64,000 nucleotides of DNA from Demequina sp. TMPB413 (lineage in GTDB: Bacteria > Actinomycetota > Actinomycetes > Actinomycetales > Demequinaceae). This document shows, in pieces, positions 28,843 to 36,653 of this stretch (position 1 is the stretch's first letter; the number at the start of each line of letters is the position of its first letter). The stretch spans positions 1,736,001 to 1,800,000 of the forward strand of contig NZ_CP096184.1 in NCBI RefSeq assembly GCF_020447105.2. Direction: 5' to 3'. The translations under genes were made by a program, and so were the position numbers. The notes under the pieces are model-generated. The model searched no databases, was not told where the DNA came from, and saw nothing but the letters and a program-made list of their open reading frames with translations.

Positions 28843-29098
28843 CATCCGCACCTCCACCTCTCCAAACGAAACAAATCCGCCACTGAGCGTTCACGCGGAT
28901 GCTGTGCTGGCCCTGGCGGTCACCGACCAACTTCTCAAGTCGGTTCCCCGGAGGGATCCGCAGATCCTCGACGTCGCGCGCAGCGTGGAGAATCTCCAGC
29001 TTGCGCAGCACGACGCGCTGAACCGTCGGGTCAACAGACTTCGTGAACTGCTCGTTCCAGATGCGCTCGGTGGCCTTGTCACCGAAAGACCTGATCAC
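28817..29098 (-). CDS. higB: HigB-type RelE-superfamily toxin
   Basis: 93 residues from the GTG at 29098. Typical HigB/RelE-fold plasmid maintenance killer protein: start IRSFGDKATERIWN, VDPTVQRVVLRKLEILHAARDVEDLRIPPGNRLEKL, and RVNAQWRICFVW, which holds the catalytic-face residues. A ribosome-dependent mRNA endonuclease by family. It begins 33 bp from the ychF stop. CGTATA/TATACG inverted arms (29107-29112, 29133-29138) and a repeated TAACGC between them suggest an autoregulatory operator overlapping the end of ychF. Confidence 0.92.
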   Translation of the reverse strand: MIRSFGDKATERIWNEQFTKSVDPTVQRVVLRKLEILHAARDVEDLRIPPGNRLEKLVGDRQGQHSIRVNAQWRICFVWRGGGADDVELVDYH

Positions 29099-29131
29099 GC
29101 AGCCATCGTATAACGCTTCGCGCCAATAACG

Positions 29132-29160
29132 CTATACGTTAAAGCGGAACTCCACCACGT
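29132..29160. repeat. ychF 3' end: original copy of the 29-bp repeat core
   Basis: The 29 bp ending the ychF coding sequence (stop codon at 29132-29134) match the first 29 bp of the repeats at 25967 and 27220, with differences only at the third bases of the Phe (TTT versus TTC) and Val (GTA versus GTG) codons. Confidence 0.8.
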
Positions 29161-30217
29161 CGCCGTCGTGCATCACGTAGTCCTTACCCTCAATACGCAC
29201 CTTGCCGGCAGCCTTCGCCGCGGCCATGGAACCGGCTTCAACGAGGTCGGCAAAGTGCACCACCTCCGCCTTGATGAAGCCCTTCTGGAAGTCGGTGTGA
29301 ATCACCCCAGCGGCCTCTGGCGCCGTCGCACCCTTGCGGATGGTCCACGCGCGTGACTCCTTGGGTCCAGCCGTGAGGTACGTCTGCAGGCCGAGCGTGT
29401 CGAAGCCAACGTGCGCCAACTGGTCAAGCCCTGACTCGTCCTGGCCGTTCGCCTCGAGCATCTCGCGCGCTTCGTCCTCGGTGAGGTCCACCAGCTCGGA
29501 TTCGAACTTTGCGTCAAGGAAGATGGCCGCGGCCGGCGCCACCTGCGCGGCGAGCGCGGCCTTCTTGTCCTCGTCCACCAAACCCGCCTCGTCGGTGTTG
29601 AACACGTAGATGAACGGCTTGGCCGTCAGCAGGTTGAGCTCGCGCACGTCGGCAGGGTCAAGGCCAGCCGCCTTGGCGCCTGCACTGATGGCTGTGCCGG
29701 ACTCCAGAATCTCCTTGGCCGTCTGCACTGCAGCGAGGTACGAGGGGTCTGCCTTCTTGATGCGGACCTCCTTCTCAAGCCGCACCATCGCCTTGTCGAC
29801 TGTCTGCAGGTCCGCGAGGATCAGCTCGGTGTTGATGGTCTCGATGTCGCTCGCCGCGTCCACCTTGCCGTCAACGTGCACCACATCGGGGTCCACAAAC
29901 GCGCGCGTCACTTGGCAAATCGCATCCGCCTCGCGGATGTTCGCCAGGAACGCGTTGCCTAGACCCTCACCCTCTGACGCGCCCTTGACGATGCCGGCGA
30001 TGTCCACGAATGAGACCGTCGCCGGGAGGATGCGCTCCGACCCGAAGATCTCGGCAAGCGTGTTCAGGCGCGGGTCAGGGAGAGGCACCACCCCGACGTT
30101 CGGCTCGATCGTCGCGAACGGGTAGTTCGCGGCAAGAACCGTCGCGCGCGTGAGCGCATTGAACAGGGTTGATTTGCCGACGTTGGGCAGGCCGACGATG
30201 CCGATAGTAAGAGCCAC
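29132..30217 (-). CDS. ychF: Redox-regulated ATPase YchF (Obg-related)
   Basis: 361 residues from the GTG at 30217 (VALTIGIVGLPNVGKSTLFNALT); the upstream open frame is not conserved. G1 GLPNVGKST, G3 DIAGIVKGASEGEGLGNAFL, and the ATP-specific G4 replacement region FNTDE; the C-terminal TGS-like domain ends in DYVMHDGDVVEFRFNV. YchF/OLA1 binds ribosomes and hydrolyses ATP. The last 29 bp including the stop codon are duplicated twice downstream and appear to be a DNA integration site. There is no strong Shine-Dalgarno sequence. Confidence 0.96.
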   Translation of the reverse strand: MALTIGIVGLPNVGKSTLFNALTRATVLAANYPFATIEPNVGVVPLPDPRLNTLAEIFGSERILPATVSFVDIAGIVKGASEGEGLGNAFLANIREADAICQVTRAFVDPDVVHVDGKVDAASDIETINTELILADLQTVDKAMVRLEKEVRIKKADPSYLAAVQTAKEILESGTAISAGAKAAGLDPADVRELNLLTAKPFIYVFNTDEAGLVDEDKKAALAAQVAPAAAIFLDAKFESELVDLTEDEAREMLEANGQDESGLDQLAHVGFDTLGLQTYLTAGPKESRAWTIRKGATAPEAAGVIHTDFQKGFIKAEVVHFADLVEAGSMAAAKAAGKVRIEGKDYVMHDGDVVEFRFNV

Positions 30218-30289
30218 GGGCAGAGAGTCTACCGGCGCGCGGCTTGGCCAACCCTCGCGCGGGCCGCGCTCGACGCGTACCGTGTGCCC

Positions 30290-30523
30290 ATGAGCTTTGA
30301 AGAGATCTTCAACCCAGGCGCCCGCCACCGCCAAGAGGAGCTGGACGCCGAGAAGATCTTGCCGGTCCCCATCCCTGTCGACGTGTCATTCACAGGACGG
30401 CTGCCGGACCTGGGTGTCTCGATGCCTGGCCTCGACTCGCCTCCCTCTCGCCCCGACCTACCTGAGGCCACGGACGACGATGGGGACCCGGCCGTAGCCG
30501 AGCCCCCGCCATCTGAGAAGTAG
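30290..30523 (+). CDS. Small conserved actinobacterial protein, DUF6191-like
   Basis: 77 residues from the ATG at 30290. The N-terminus SFEEIFNPGARHRQEELDAEK resembles the DUF6191 type, followed by a Pro/Asp-rich, probably disordered tail. Function unknown. It is divergent from ychF and converges on the ABC-ATPase remnant. Confidence 0.6.
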   Translation: MSFEEIFNPGARHRQEELDAEKILPVPIPVDVSFTGRLPDLGVSMPGLDSPPSRPDLPEATDDDGDPAVAEPPPSEK

Positions 30524-30531
30524 CGCGCGCC

Positions 30532-30789
30532 TTAAGAGGCGAACTCGATCCCAGAGCCAGGGATCGCGTCAAGCAGCCTCTGCGTGTAGGGCTCCTTCGC
30601 ATTGTCGAAGATGTCGTCAGTGAGACCCGTCTCCACAATCTTGCCCTGGTCCATCACCGCGACGGTGTCTGCGACCACACGCACCACCGCGAGGTCGTGG
30701 GTGATGAACAGATAGGTCAGACCCAGTTCCGACTGCAGGTCCGCCAGCAACTGGAGAATCTGCGCCTGGACCAAGACGTCGAGCGCCTG
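30532..30789 (-). pseudogene. 3'-end remnant of a peptide ABC transporter ATPase gene
   Basis: About 85 codons (ALDVLVQAQILQLLADLQ to the stop) that nearly duplicate the C-terminus of the intact ATPase gene at 39981-41735, including LTYLFITHDLAVVRVVADT. Only a handful of residues differ (for example NAKEPYTQ versus NAKQSYTQ), while DNA identity is lower, roughly 85 percent by eye. Homology stops abruptly at 30789, where IS3 sequence begins. The remnant is fused in frame to a transposase start but cannot function as an ATPase: both Walker motifs are gone. Confidence 0.85.
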
Positions 30790-31125
30790 GCAGATCCGTT
30801 CGAACGCGAGGAGAGCACGATCACCATCGATGAACTGTACGACCCCAGAGGTCCCGGGTTGAGCCCCCATGCGAATATCGAGCGAGCCGCCTACAGAGTT
30901 CCGATGGCGCGCTTCGGCTCATGCACTTCAGCTGCGAGCGCTTTGACGCGCCGCACTTCGCTCATCGTGGTCCCATTAAGTTCGCCCGCGTGAGTCGCAG
31001 CCTGCTCGCACCAGCCTCGCAGGATTCAGCGACAACTGCGTATCTCCCTACGCGATCTCGCCAACACACCGCATCGCCCGCTCACGAAACTCCGGTCGAT
31101 GCTGCCTCGGTGGCGGCGTCGCCAT
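30790..31125 (-). pseudogene. Remnant of an IS3-family transposase (orfA and start of orfB)
   Basis: From the ATG at 31125, minus strand, PRQHRPEFRERAMRCWRD...YAVVAESCEAGASRLRLTRANL matches an IS3 orfA N-terminus, then a stop; after a frameshift, SEVRRVKALAAEVHEPKRA continues the leucine-zipper part, and GVVQFIDGDRALLAFERICQ matches an orfB start (FIDEHR..FGVEPICR in the element at 37832). It ends at the junction with the ABC remnant. Inactive. Confidence 0.7.
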
Positions 31126-31740
31126 CTTCTCGACAAGTCACAACATCCTCGAGAGCCAGGTAGACTCGCGGCGCCTGCTTGCGCCGTCCTCGCACAGACT
31201 CCGGTGCGACCTCCAACTGTGTCGCGACACCTTCGGTGGTCCGATGCTTGCCGATATCCGTGCCACCCGTGGCCTAATCACAAAGACGCACCGCTCGCAC
31301 CTCGGGGCCGTCTCGATTGGTGCCCGGCACGATCCACGCCTCCCAAATGGAGATCGGAACCGTACCCGAGACGGACTATCCGTAACCGATTGGCCACTCC
31401 ACGCTCGTGCCCGTCTTGTGGCGCGATCTCCATGCACCACATGTCTGGAGAACCGTGGCCGGCTCCGACTCGCAGTCGCGGCGCCGCTTCTCATCGGGAA
31501 CCGTCTCTCGCGGACCACACTCCTCTAGGCTCACTTGAGCGAACTGGTGCTCGACAAACGATTACGGTGGCGCACACTTGGCCACTTCGCGCTTGCTTGC
31601 GCCCCACCTGCGGTCCGACCTCGGTGGACGTCGACTCTCACCGTCACGCACCCCCCATCGCAAGCCGTTCCCGAGGCCCTGGCTAGAGTTGCGCCGTACT
31701 CGGCTTGCACCATCGGATCGACGGTTCGACGCTCAAAAGG
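31126..31740. other. Gene-poor stretch downstream of lanC
   Basis: 615 bp between the IS3 remnant and the end of lanC. Both strands have open frames of up to about 125 codons, but their translations are Arg/Ser-rich, lack any family motif and start without ribosome sites. I see no gene, terminator or attachment site that I can support; the stretch may be decayed element DNA. Confidence 0.5.
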
Positions 31741-33018
31741 CTAGTCGCGTAGGGACTGCGGCGCACCCAGCCATGGAGCGCCGTCCACCTCACTCGCGCC
31801 GTGTTGCGACTGCCATACCGCGATCGCGATACCTGCGGCTCCATTCAGCAGGCCCGGCACGGAAGCCGGCGTACTTATGCCCGGGGGAGTGTAGTCAAAT
31901 CCATAGAGACTCTGAGGTTTGAAGGACGCGATGACGCGGTTCCGGACGAGCGACTCGGCCTCCTCAAGCCGCGAGTCGTTACTTACAGACCGGCCCGAGG
32001 TGAGCACGCCAAGAACTCCCGCTACACCATGACAGAGACTATTGTCCGCGAGAGAATCTATACGTTCCGCGGAAAGCAACGCAAGCTCGATACCGTGATC
32101 AACGATTGCGCTGTCTTCCAGAAAACTACCGACGGCGAACATCAGAAGAGCATGTCCTGTCGTTCCGTAGCACCATGATGGGACGCCGCCATTCCAGACA
32201 AACTCCACAGCATTCTCTTGAGTGTGCCCGTACATTGGGATACTTAGGTCCTCAAACCACGTATGAAGCCACTCATAGTACGTACGCAATGAAGCTTCCA
32301 CGCCTGTAGTTGGCCTTTGCTCACGCCGAAGAAATTCCCCTACGCGCACCAACGCAAAAGCAGTTCCGGTAGCCCCATGCGCGAAGCCGAGGTTCCAGTG
32401 CGACTCAATGCGGTCGCCTTCTCGTCCGAAAAAGGGCGGACCTTGAACGCGGCCCACCATCCCATTCTCATCCGGGTCGAGAAGCGCACCGAGTACCTCG
32501 GCTCCACGGGAGAGACGCTCGGACGAGTCTTGGTCGTTTGAATTGGCAAGGATCACGAGAGATCGACCAAGGCCCGTTAGCGTGTCACTGGTCCAAAATG
32601 CTGGCGAGCCTATTCCCCTCCTCGTCGCGCTCTCGAGCGCAACGATTTCCGAGTCGGCCTTTCTCTGTAGCAACCCTCTGATCCGCCCGGCGAGATGCGC
32701 CAAACCGGAGTCTGGTGCGGCAAGGTGCGCCGCGACATCTGCTCCAACAAGCGCACTTTGGGCCCCGGGCAACCTGTGATTGAGAGCCGTTGGGAGCCGA
32801 TCCTCGATCCATTGTGTGTATTCAAGGACCGCTTCACGATCATCGAGCAAGTGAGCCAGTAACAGGACGCCCGATGCGCCGTTCTCGTACGACACCGTGT
32901 CCCGGAGTACGACCGAGTTTCCATCTGTGTCCAGGACCTCTGCCGAGGGAGCCGTTGCAGGATCGAATACGAAGTCTGGGTGGGCAGTTCGCTCCAGCAC
33001 AGCTCGGGCTATCTCCAC
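31741..33018 (-). CDS. lanC: Lanthionine cyclase LanC
   Basis: 425 residues from the GTG at 33018, which overlaps the lanB stop (ATGTGGAGATAG) and is therefore translationally coupled. LanC is an alpha-alpha barrel zinc enzyme that joins cysteine thiols to dehydrated Ser/Thr to make (methyl)lanthionine rings. Catalytic positions coincide closely with NisC: H214 (GFAHG), C283 (SWCYG), C329-H330 (SLCHG); ENGASGVLLLAHLL (45-58) is the first barrel repeat and GLLNGAAGIAIA the last. All three zinc ligands are present, so it should be active. DNA is visibly less G+C-rich than flanking housekeeping genes. Downstream is decayed DNA without a transporter or immunity gene. Confidence 0.93.
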   Translation of the reverse strand: MEIARAVLERTAHPDFVFDPATAPSAEVLDTDGNSVVLRDTVSYENGASGVLLLAHLLDDREAVLEYTQWIEDRLPTALNHRLPGAQSALVGADVAAHLAAPDSGLAHLAGRIRGLLQRKADSEIVALESATRRGIGSPAFWTSDTLTGLGRSLVILANSNDQDSSERLSRGAEVLGALLDPDENGMVGRVQGPPFFGREGDRIESHWNLGFAHGATGTAFALVRVGEFLRREQRPTTGVEASLRTYYEWLHTWFEDLSIPMYGHTQENAVEFVWNGGVPSWCYGTTGHALLMFAVGSFLEDSAIVDHGIELALLSAERIDSLADNSLCHGVAGVLGVLTSGRSVSNDSRLEEAESLVRNRVIASFKPQSLYGFDYTPPGISTPASVPGLLNGAAGIAIAVWQSQHGASEVDGAPWLGAPQSLRD

Positions 33019-35801
33019 ATCTGCCTCTCCCCCGCCAAGCCGTGTCGGATAACATAACTTCGAAGAACCGACAGCATCTGTGCTTCCTCATCTCCGTCAG
33101 CCGCAAACACGCGATTTGCATGCATGTGCAAGACGCTCATCGCGACTCCCACGGGGTGGCTTCCAACATCGAAGGGATTAAGGATGGGGTCGCCCTCGAA
33201 TGGGGCTCGTGCCGCCAATTTCGAAAGAACCTCATCGCGGGCCTTCCTGCCCACGTGCAAAGGCTTGTGCTCTGATAGACCCTGCGCCACGATGACATTC
33301 CATCGAGCCCCCAGTAGTTGTTCCATAGACTCAATCGCCGTCGAGCATGCGGTTTCGAGCCGTGATATTCTGTCCGTCGTAGCAACGTTTGCGCGAAGGG
33401 CCACCTCGCTGCTTTGTGTAAAAACCCTGACAATCGAATCGAAACTTCGCTCTCCGCCGTATCGATGATATTCCGGCAGAAAAGGGACCTCGCGCGCGAT
33501 ACGGACCGACGAGCCAACCTCGCTCAACACCGCTTCGCGCAACGCCTCAATGGGAGCCTCGGCGCCCCGTCCGACATGAAACCGAAGTCGGGTGTGTGGA
33601 TCAGGGTCACGGTAGACAACGAAGTGCCAGTCACTAACGTCGAGGCTCCGCGCTACATTGACAACGCGTTGCGTCGCTCTTGGTAGCCACGCCGTGTCAG
33701 GGCCGCCCACCAGTTCGAATCCCAACCAGTCGCGCCGCACAATAGGCGGGACGAACGCCGGAGTGGAATCGAAGCGCGGGAACGGCTCCGTCCGCGCAAC
33801 CGGAGGCCGCGAGACATGCTGCACATATTCGACAGCCGTCTGATTATGTGTGGTTCTCCCACTTTCAAAGGCGACCGGCGAACTCTTCTCAAGCACCCTG
33901 CGAATCTCTGATAGCTCAGAAGGGTCGGTGATGTCGAAGGGCAGGAGATTGTCTCCGGCACCAAACTCCATCCACTTCGGCAGATCCATTGCGCGTTTCC
34001 AGCGCGCGAATTCACCACGCCACGCGTCACTGGAGAGATCGCGCCGGAACAGCCGCGACGGCAGACGCCAAGTAGGCTTCGAAATGCGAACATTGCGATA
34101 AACTACCCCAGGAAGAAACTCTCGAGCGGACTGACTAGCCCAATTGAAGGGCGTCCAGTCTCGCTCCGTCTCGCGCCCAAGTGTAATGAGGGTTTGCGCG
34201 TCGCGCGAGAGATGTCGAGGATAGTTGACCATCGACAAGTTTCGTATGACCAGCGGATCCGCCGAGTCGCGAGCTAACAGCCAAACCTGACCGCCATCAT
34301 GGATCAACTCGATATCATCCAGCGTGAGGCAACTACTACTCGCATCCGCGAAACTCAGGGATATGTATCGCTCAGTCACCTGCGGCGCATGCATCACGTC
34401 GAGGATGTGCCGCGACCTCGGAAAGCACCAGAGTTCGACGGGCTCGACTTCGCGCCCGGTGCTGTCATACCTGCTCGCCACCTCATCGAACCAGGTCCTC
34501 GGCAACTCGTCCCAATGACGTACGACCGCCTGGCCCGAGAGCGCCGTTGTGGGCATATTCGCAAGCTCGACCCTTCCAGACACGTCGTCAATGGAGTAGA
34601 TGACATCCGTATCGATGCCCAGGCTCCGGCGTGCCGGGTCAGTCAGTAGGTCAACGTCACGATCGCCAATTGCGACTTCAGTCGAACCCTCCGCGCGCGC
34701 CCTCAACACCAGGTCCTCAAGCAAGTGCTCCGCAGCACGGGTGTGGGCGATGATTGAAGCGCTCGTCTTCTCAAGGTTGATGAGGCCTACCCCCACGATT
34801 CCATCAACGGCAGTGCGGTAGGGCACGCGCACTCCGACGCCGAACCGATCCAAGAAGAGGTCCGAAAGGTTACTCTTCGCCGATGCGCTCGGCGTGGATT
34901 GCCTCATTCGAAACAGGCGCGCCACCACGCCTTCAACGTTCCGGCTCTGCCCCAAAGGCGCGCCAGCGAGCGGCAACGTGACGCGCGTTACGTTCATGGG
35001 TCCGGGAGTCCCCGACCTCTCCTGACGTCCAACGAGTTCGGGTATCGATCGAGGCGCTTCCAGTGTGAATAGGAGTTGCTTCGTGACCATCAGCGCGACA
35101 ATGCGGTCAAATTGTTCCCTGCTCGCGCCATTTGCTAGAGACAGGTGTTGCGCGAGGTCCTCGGTCCAGATCCCGAATCGGCATCGGCCCCAGATATGTG
35201 CCACGAGAGGGGGCATTCGAAATGTCTCCCTGCTGGGTGCCCCATTCTTCTCGTAGAGCACTGCTTCTCTTAGTTCTGCGTCGCAGTCGTCCACGTCGAC
35301 AGCCAGGTTCGCCACTAGCCACTTGGCATCCAGATTGCTCGCATCGAGAGGTTCCCGGGAGCCGTGGCCCGGCGTGGCAATGGCTTTGCACTGACTCGAC
35401 CTGTCCGGCAAGCGTCCGGTTGACCCTTGTGGAGGCTGCAGTATTCCCACACCCGCAAACAACCCAAACGGTGTCGCACGGTGCGCAGCCCGTCTCGCGT
35501 AGCGCGCAACTGCTCTGGTGATGGCATCCGGGTCTCCACCACCGGAATTCACTCGCTCTAGAATAGCGGTCGAAAGAGACTCCGATGCCACATGTATGGC
35601 GGCGAAAAGAGGATTCTCCCTCAGGCGCGCCTCGGCGGTCATCTGGGGCTCTCGAATAGCGACTGCCAACTCCTCAAGAGCCAAGGCAACTTCCCGATGA
35701 CTAAGCACCGCTGCGCGCCGTGCGTACAGCCCCTTCGACGCCACTTTCAACCGTGCCGAACGTGCATCGCTGTACCGAAATACGCGTCTCCACAGGGACA
35801 T
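33009..35801 (-). CDS. lanB: Class I lanthipeptide dehydratase LanB (full length)
   Basis: 930 residues from the ATG at 35801, which lies 55 bp inside lanA1 in another frame; a GTG at 35744, just after the lanA1 stop, is a plausible alternative giving 911 residues. The N-terminal glutamylation domain has YARRAAHRATPFGLFAGVGI (101-120), the hallmark motif. The C-terminal elimination domain (SpaB_C) has WHFVVYRDPDPHTRLRFH (from about 725), PEYHRYGG (776-783) and SVLHMHANR (889-897). The enzyme would dehydrate Ser/Thr of the precursors using glutamyl-tRNA. Both halves sit in one chain, unlike split thiopeptide systems. Transcribed lanA2-lanA1-lanB-lanC. G+C content is low for this genome, suggesting transfer. 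Confidence 0.93.
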   Translation of the reverse strand: MSLWRRVFRYSDARSARLKVASKGLYARRAAVLSHREVALALEELAVAIREPQMTAEARLRENPLFAAIHVASESLSTAILERVNSGGGDPDAITRAVARYARRAAHRATPFGLFAGVGILQPPQGSTGRLPDRSSQCKAIATPGHGSREPLDASNLDAKWLVANLAVDVDDCDAELREAVLYEKNGAPSRETFRMPPLVAHIWGRCRFGIWTEDLAQHLSLANGASREQFDRIVALMVTKQLLFTLEAPRSIPELVGRQERSGTPGPMNVTRVTLPLAGAPLGQSRNVEGVVARLFRMRQSTPSASAKSNLSDLFLDRFGVGVRVPYRTAVDGIVGVGLINLEKTSASIIAHTRAAEHLLEDLVLRARAEGSTEVAIGDRDVDLLTDPARRSLGIDTDVIYSIDDVSGRVELANMPTTALSGQAVVRHWDELPRTWFDEVASRYDSTGREVEPVELWCFPRSRHILDVMHAPQVTERYISLSFADASSSCLTLDDIELIHDGGQVWLLARDSADPLVIRNLSMVNYPRHLSRDAQTLITLGRETERDWTPFNWASQSAREFLPGVVYRNVRISKPTWRLPSRLFRRDLSSDAWRGEFARWKRAMDLPKWMEFGAGDNLLPFDITDPSELSEIRRVLEKSSPVAFESGRTTHNQTAVEYVQHVSRPPVARTEPFPRFDSTPAFVPPIVRRDWLGFELVGGPDTAWLPRATQRVVNVARSLDVSDWHFVVYRDPDPHTRLRFHVGRGAEAPIEALREAVLSEVGSSVRIAREVPFLPEYHRYGGERSFDSIVRVFTQSSEVALRANVATTDRISRLETACSTAIESMEQLLGARWNVIVAQGLSEHKPLHVGRKARDEVLSKLAARAPFEGDPILNPFDVGSHPVGVAMSVLHMHANRVFAADGDEEAQMLSVLRSYVIRHGLAGERQMWR

Positions 35802-35971
35802 GGGCCAGTTGTCACGTCGCGTGGAATTCCGGCGAGGAAAGGAACCCCAGCACTTCTCGCGGATACCGCTCCAGCGCTTGGGTCATCATCAACAGGCTGG
35901 ATCTTAGTCGTCCCGAACGATCGGTCAATTCCCTCGAGAACCAAGCCGAGTCCGATACTCTTCGTTTTCAC
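35747..35971 (-). CDS. lanA1: Lanthipeptide precursor LanA1
   Basis: 74 residues from the GTG at 35971, chosen because AGGGAG precedes it by six bases; longer starts at 35986 and 36001 lack this. The leader has VLEGIDRSF at residues 11-19. The C-terminal part reads DVTTGPCPCGDAYFGTAMHV from 52, with two cysteines (58, 60) and Thr 54, 55 and 67 as dehydration candidates. It aligns without gaps with LanA2 over all 74 residues: leader VL..[IF][DE].SF.T and core PCG..Y.G.AM.V are shared. At 70 and 73, where LanA2 has Cys, this peptide has His. No FNLD leader box is visible. The 3' end overlaps the lanB start. Confidence 0.8.
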   Translation of the reverse strand: MKTKSIGLGLVLEGIDRSFGTTKIQPVDDDPSAGAVSARSAGVPFLAGIPRDVTTGPCPCGDAYFGTAMHVRHG

Positions 35972-36163
35972 TTTCCGCTCCCTCATAAGTAGCGCGTTCA
36001 CCTGGGAGCGCTATCCTGCGTTCCTAAAAGGAGCCCTTGCAGGACACCGCGCGTGCAACTGAAAGTCACTCGTCGTTGCTCGATGTATAGCCAAGGCGCA
36101 GGAGACGGGTGTTCGCGTTTCGCCTATGCACGCGCCTTGCCAAACAGGGTTCGCGTCCAGAGA

Positions 36164-36211
36164 CGCGGTATCCCACCGCTTATCCCAGGCTCCGCGCGGT
36201 GGGATACCGCG
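36164..36211. repeat. Perfect 16-bp inverted repeat between lanA2 and lanA1
   Basis: Left arm CGCGGTATCCCACCGC (36164-36179), right arm its exact complement (36196-36211), with a 16-nt loop that itself contains TATCCCA again. In RNA of either strand it would form a very stable hairpin. No T tract follows on either side, so a classical terminator is unlikely. An attenuator or processing element between precursor genes, or a leftover mobile-element end, are the options. Confidence 0.85.
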
Positions 36212-36428
36212 ATTAACTCGCGGTGTGCCAGAAGTAGCCTCACGCCGCTTGCGAGACGCACGAGAACACTAGATCCCTGCGGCGCAAGAATCGCTCAACC
36301 ACCAACCAACGATCGATCCTAGTTTTCTCTGAGCCCGCGCCCTTAAGCCCGCACGGCATGCACAACCGCACGTCCCCAGCAGCACTCACGAACGAACTGC
36401 CCTGATTGGCAGCTTCTGAGGCCCGCCG

Positions 36429-36653
36429 TCAGGTGCAAGGAACGCACATCGCCATACCCAAATACGTGTTCCCGCATGGGGACGGAGCCGCCGAACAGTT
36501 GGCACACGTCCAGGTGTTGCATGCCCACCCACCGGTGTTATTTGGCGAGCCTCCGGGTTCTTGCTCACCTTCCGTGGGTGCGACCTCGATAGTGACGAAC
36601 GACTGCTCGAATTCACTCAGCACCGAATCAATGTCAACGGTTCCTTGGTCCAT
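36429..36653 (-). CDS. lanA2: Lanthipeptide precursor LanA2 (six-Cys core)
   Basis: 74 residues from the ATG at 36653, preceded by GGGAGGGAAG. Acidic leader (VDIDSVLSEFEQSF at 6-19) and a core after G41-G42 holding six Cys (45, 50, 53, 60, 70, 73) and six Ser/Thr (47, 49, 54, 58, 63, 74). Partial core: WACNTWTCANCSAAPSPCG. The balanced Ser/Thr and Cys numbers would allow several lanthionine rings. The candidate leader cleavage site is after the GG at 41-42 but cannot be proven. Most upstream gene of the lan run; 242 bp separate it from the neighbouring IS and may contain its promoter, though I find no convincing -10/-35 pair. Confidence 0.85.
   Translation of the reverse strand: MDQGTVDIDSVLSEFEQSFVTIEVAPTEGEQEPGGSPNNTGGWACNTWTCANCSAAPSPCGNTYLGMAMCVPCT

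Noticed and set aside
30697-30993. Plus-strand 98-codon frame with IDELYDPRGPGL
   Set aside because: It lies opposite the ABC remnant and IS3 junction and is explained by those sequences.
31138-31518. 126-codon minus-strand frame downstream of lanC as an immunity protein
   Set aside because: Arg/Ser-rich without membrane or lipoprotein features, no ribosome site, and no resemblance to LanI or LanFEG.
33009-35801. Thiopeptide or goadsporin-type dehydratase
   Set aside because: Glutamylation and elimination domains are in one chain, LanC is adjacent and there is no YcaO or cycloaddition enzyme.
36343-36528. Small Cys-containing frame next to lanA2 as a third precursor
   Set aside because: It overlaps lanA2 in another frame, lacks the leader and core motifs and has no ribosome site.
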